Assembly (NCBI GenBank): GCA_965219235.1
Contig: OZ244721.1
Location: 1,240,001-1,304,000, forward strand
DNA length: 64,000 nt
Direction of reading: 5' to 3'
Source: CBDHCC01 sp965219235
GTDB taxonomy: Bacteria; Pseudomonadota; Alphaproteobacteria; Sphingomonadales; Sphingomonadaceae
Every line of letters starts with the position of its first letter. Position 1 is the stretch's first letter. The notes under the pieces were generated by a model. That model was not told where the DNA came from, did not search any database, and saw nothing but the letters and a program-made list of their open reading frames with translations. The translations under genes were made by a program, and so were the position numbers. Below, piece by piece: positions 61,998 through 64,000 of this stretch.

Positions 61998-62136
61998 CCC
62001 CGTTCCCGCCACAACATCAAGGACTTGGCACGGCAACGGCACCGTCAGTCTCCCCGACGGTGCCGTCTGCCTCCCTGTTTTTCGATGTGCAGACAATGGC
62101 TTAGCCCGAAGGGGGAGCCACTCCCTTTATCTTGCT
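61998..62136. repeat. 139-bp structured repeat, copy 2 (R2)
   Basis: Copy of R1 (57607-57745). The central hairpin is kept as GGCACCGTC/GACGGTGCC with a longer loop. Its right end overlaps the 3' end of immunity gene 2; its left end abuts the truncated Rhs core of cassette 3. Confidence 0.85.
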
Positions 62137-62492
62137 ATCACCGATTCCACGTCATACCCGTTGCTCTGGACTGCTTTCGCGTCTTCTTCGCCTAAATCGG
62201 CCGCTCGATCGATCCATCGCTTCATCTCGTCTGGATTACCGCGTTCCCGTTCAATCATCGCAAGATTCCACGCCGCATCTGCGCTCTCAAAATCGTTGGC
62301 AAGCAACAACCACTTTACCGACGCCTCAGTGGTCCGCTCTTCCTCTGATAGATAAAGCCCAAGATACAATATTGCCGACTTGTCGCCGGCTTCAGCCAAT
62401 CCTGCTAACTGTGCGAGACCAGCCTTCCGGTCTTCGTTGATCAGCTTGATGACCGGCTCAAGCCGATCGTCGATTTCCGGAGTAAACGGCAT
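62127..62492 (-). CDS. Immunity candidate 2 (Sel1-like helical repeat protein)
   Basis: A 121-residue cytoplasmic protein without a signal. The helices have a Sel1/TPR-like pattern: LAGLAEAGDKSAILYLGLYL, VKWLLLANDFESADAAWNLA, MKRWIDRAADLGEEDAKAVQ. It begins 8 nt after toxin tip 2, and Sel1-like proteins are known among immunity families. Lack of a signal would fit a toxin that acts in the cytoplasm. Function is inferred from position. Confidence 0.6.
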   Translation of the reverse strand: MPFTPEIDDRLEPVIKLINEDRKAGLAQLAGLAEAGDKSAILYLGLYLSEEERTTEASVKWLLLANDFESADAAWNLAMIERERGNPDEMKRWIDRAADLGEEDAKAVQSNGYDVESVIAR

Positions 62493-62500
62493 ATCTTGAC

Positions 62501-63061
62501 CTAATTGGTTAGAGCGGCAGCGCCACCGCCGAATATAAGTCCAGGAATTGTGATTTCTGGCGCTAGTATAATACCTCCAACGATAACGATCCCGCCTCCA
62601 AGGATTATGAGAGGAGTATAGTTTAAGCTTTGAGGCCCCAATCGCGGATCATCCGGCCATGGTTTCGGACCACTAAGCTTACCAGTTTGGGGGTCTTTCA
62701 GTTGGCCGAATCCTGGACGTCCCGGCACCGGCTTAATGTGCTTGTTAGGATTCGGCGTACCCTTGTTACTTCCCGTTCGCCCCCGCTCGCCTTTCATGCG
62801 ACTTTCCAAGACATTTTGCGGCTTCGGCAGTACGAACCGTTTCACCCTCGGGGCAGCTCCTCCTATCGCACGACCGACCCCGCAGAAAAAGCCGCAGCCT
62901 TTCGCTTGCGCGGTGATCACGATGCCCGGTTCGCTGTCGTCCGGGCGGGTGCCGGTGATCACGATCTCCGGCATCGGCGCCGGAGCCGGCTCGAAGATCC
63001 ACTCCGCCAGCCCGCTCGGATCGGTAAAGTTCACCGGGTCCCCACCCACATACCCATACAA
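62501..63061 (-). CDS. Orphan Rhs core end with toxin tip 2
   Basis: The frame is open to the junction at 63097, where it starts abruptly at QADPIGYGDGLNLYGYVGGD. A different linker follows (MPEIVITGTRPDDSEPGIVI), then a tip with RTGSNKGTPNPNKHIKPVPG and FGQLKDPQTGKLSGPKPWP. The C-terminus is hydrophobic (LIILGGGIVIVGGIILAPEI). The PNPNKH...PQTGK segment resembles tips I have seen at the ends of Rhs-type toxins, but I cannot name the activity. A TTG at 63061 is the first usable start; the fragment is probably not translated on its own. Confidence 0.7.
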   Translation of the reverse strand: MYGYVGGDPVNFTDPSGLAEWIFEPAPAPMPEIVITGTRPDDSEPGIVITAQAKGCGFFCGVGRAIGGAAPRVKRFVLPKPQNVLESRMKGERGRTGSNKGTPNPNKHIKPVPGRPGFGQLKDPQTGKLSGPKPWPDDPRLGPQSLNYTPLIILGGGIVIVGGIILAPEITIPGLIFGGGAAALTN

Positions 63062-63112
63062 GTTCAGCCCGTCCCCGTACCCGATCGGGTCCGCTTGAGA
63101 GCGACAGCACGT

Positions 63113-63472
63113 TCAGCCTGAGCGATTTTGGCAGCCTAGATTCAGTTCGAGATGGATCAACTTACTTCGGGGAGGACCAAGAAAGATCGGCTGCGCAAGG
63201 TGCACGGTACCATCGCAGAATCTAATCTCGACCGCATCATCTCCGGCCTTCGTTATCTGGAACCCATGGGGATTGACCCCTTCAAAGAATAGCTGCTCTT
63301 CTCCGGCGTACCGATAAGAAATGCGATATGTTTCGTCGCCTAGCGCACCCCCTGCTCCTGAGATTTTCGTGACTAATGTAACATCATCACTGAAGCGTAA
63401 GGCAGTAACGTCACCTGTGTCCGAGCTGCATGCACCCAATGCCAAGGATGAAATGATGAGTATCTTACGCAT
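63113..63472 (-). CDS. Immunity candidate 1 (lipoprotein)
   Basis: A 119-residue protein from ATG 63472, which overlaps the toxin tip 1 stop (TGATG). Lipobox: IISSLALGAC. The mature domain looks beta-rich (TYRISYRYAGEEQLFFEG; VEIRFCDGTVHLAQPIFLGP). Position and coupling identify it as the likely cognate immunity protein; the lipoprotein signal suggests periplasmic protection. A second cassette is fused 15 nt after its stop. Confidence 0.62.
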   Translation of the reverse strand: MRKILIISSLALGACSSDTGDVTALRFSDDVTLVTKISGAGGALGDETYRISYRYAGEEQLFFEGVNPHGFQITKAGDDAVEIRFCDGTVHLAQPIFLGPPRSKLIHLELNLGCQNRSG

Positions 63473-64000
63473 CACAAGGAGCAACCCGCCTTGTAGTAAC
63501 GATAACCTCTCGCTACTGCCTCACTATCGCCAGGATTGTCGTTACCGGTAGGCAGCTGAAATTTTGCTAAATCTTGGACAGCTTGTGCGTTTGCAGCCCA
63601 GTCCAATAATTCCGGCAGAGATAAGCCAGCAGCAGCGCCCTCCGCGCCGAACAGGAAATTTCCGTATTCAGCTGAGCCCCGAACGTACGATTTCGTATCA
63701 TTGCGAGCACCGGGAACACTTTTGGTGAACAACTCTAGCCGATTGTCGACCGATGGAATGCTGAAAAAATCAGATTTTCGCACGCGTGCACGAAAGGCAG
63801 TGGCGTTAACTCGCCGGTCAAGCTCCTTCTGACCAAGCCCCGGTGAGGGTACGGCCGGACACGGACCATCACTTTGCGGCGCCCGTCTCTTCCTCTTATT
63901 CGGTTTTCCTGAAACGACGAACGAATCGGCGATCAGGCTGTAATCACGTAGCGCGATCTGCGCGGCGGAGAGGCTGAAGCATCCATCGTTGATCCTCACA
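63472..64000 (-). CDS. Rhs polymorphic toxin, C-terminal end with Toxin_44-like tip 1 (N-terminus beyond window)
   Basis: The reading frame enters from the right edge in the shared linker (RINDGCFSLSAAQIALRDYS; VVSGKPNKRKRRAPQS). The tip ends with SYVRGSAEYGNFLFGAEGAA, GLSLPELLDWAANAQAVQDL and EAVARGYRYYKAGC. The order YGNF-FGA-GAA, LL-WA, then a final R-G-YY-C motif is that of the polymorphic toxin type 44 family. This is probably the tip of the expressed, full-length rhs gene, because it is the most upstream cassette. Enzymatic activity of this family is not established here. Confidence 0.72.
   Translation of the reverse strand, partial: VRINDGCFSLSAAQIALRDYSLIADSFVVSGKPNKRKRRAPQSDGPCPAVPSPGLGQKELDRRVNATAFRARVRKSDFFSIPSVDNRLELFTKSVPGARNDTKSYVRGSAEYGNFLFGAEGAAAGLSLPELLDWAANAQAVQDLAKFQLPTGNDNPGDSEAVARGYRYYKAGCSL

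Overview
The window is high-GC, densely packed chromosomal DNA of an alphaproteobacterium, most likely Sphingomonadales. The evidence is a two-subunit glycyl-tRNA synthetase (glyQ/glyS) beside ppdK, a CTC-type rplY next to pth and ychF, a petABC cytochrome bc1 operon, a complete mreBCD-mrdA-rodA rod operon, and interspersed palindromic repeats of the GACAGGCTCAGCCTGA and GTCATTGCGAG kinds. No species can be named from sequence alone.

Layout. 1-5.8 kb: glyQ-glyS-ppdK (minus), carrying three palindromic elements, two of them in frame inside glyS. 5.9-13.6 kb: a TraB/GumN-like secreted protein, two small membrane proteins, rplY, pth, a probably leaderless HTH gene, YceI, ychF, a decayed GFA-family gene, a dienelactone hydrolase and a methyltransferase. 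13.7-16.7 kb: four minus-strand accessory genes (GNAT, NTF2-like, secreted metalloprotease, AraC) bracketed by two near-identical operator-like inverted repeats. 16.9-36.2 kb: housekeeping and envelope genes: a nucleotide pyrophosphatase, MaoC, a GY/TSP3-repeat lipoprotein, petABC, hemF, lipB, a Met/Asn lipoprotein with a strong terminator, queC, hslO, ruvX, pyrB with a catalytically dead dihydroorotase partner, two SPOR proteins and a ParA/RHH pair. 36.4-47.2 kb: serB, miaA, ilvC, mutL and the rod-shape operon, ending at tRNA-Lys(CUU).

47.3-64.0 kb is accessory DNA. Directly after the tRNA lies a trb-type conjugation (type IV secretion) module in the usual order trbB-C-D-E-J-K-L-F-G-I-DUF2274 on the minus strand. 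trbE, trbL and trbI are each broken by one frameshift, and no traG, relaxase or integrase is visible, so it looks like a decaying remnant of an integrative element.

Beyond it (57.6-64.0 kb) is the most unusual locus: the downstream end of an Rhs/YD-repeat polymorphic toxin gene followed by a tandem archive of displaced toxin-tip plus immunity cassettes. Five toxin-tip/immunity pairs can be read in transcription order: (1) a Toxin_44-like tip with a lipoprotein immunity candidate; (2) a tip with a hydrophobic C-terminus and a Sel1-like partner; (3) a tip with a polytopic membrane partner; (4) a long orphan Rhs core with a YPGTV-type tip and a lipoprotein partner; (5) a degenerate YPGTV-type tip with a secreted partner. 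Shared core sequence (direct repeats of about 180 bp) and a 139-bp structured repeat (two copies, about 94% identical) sit at the cassette boundaries and would serve as recombination tracts for swapping toxin tips.
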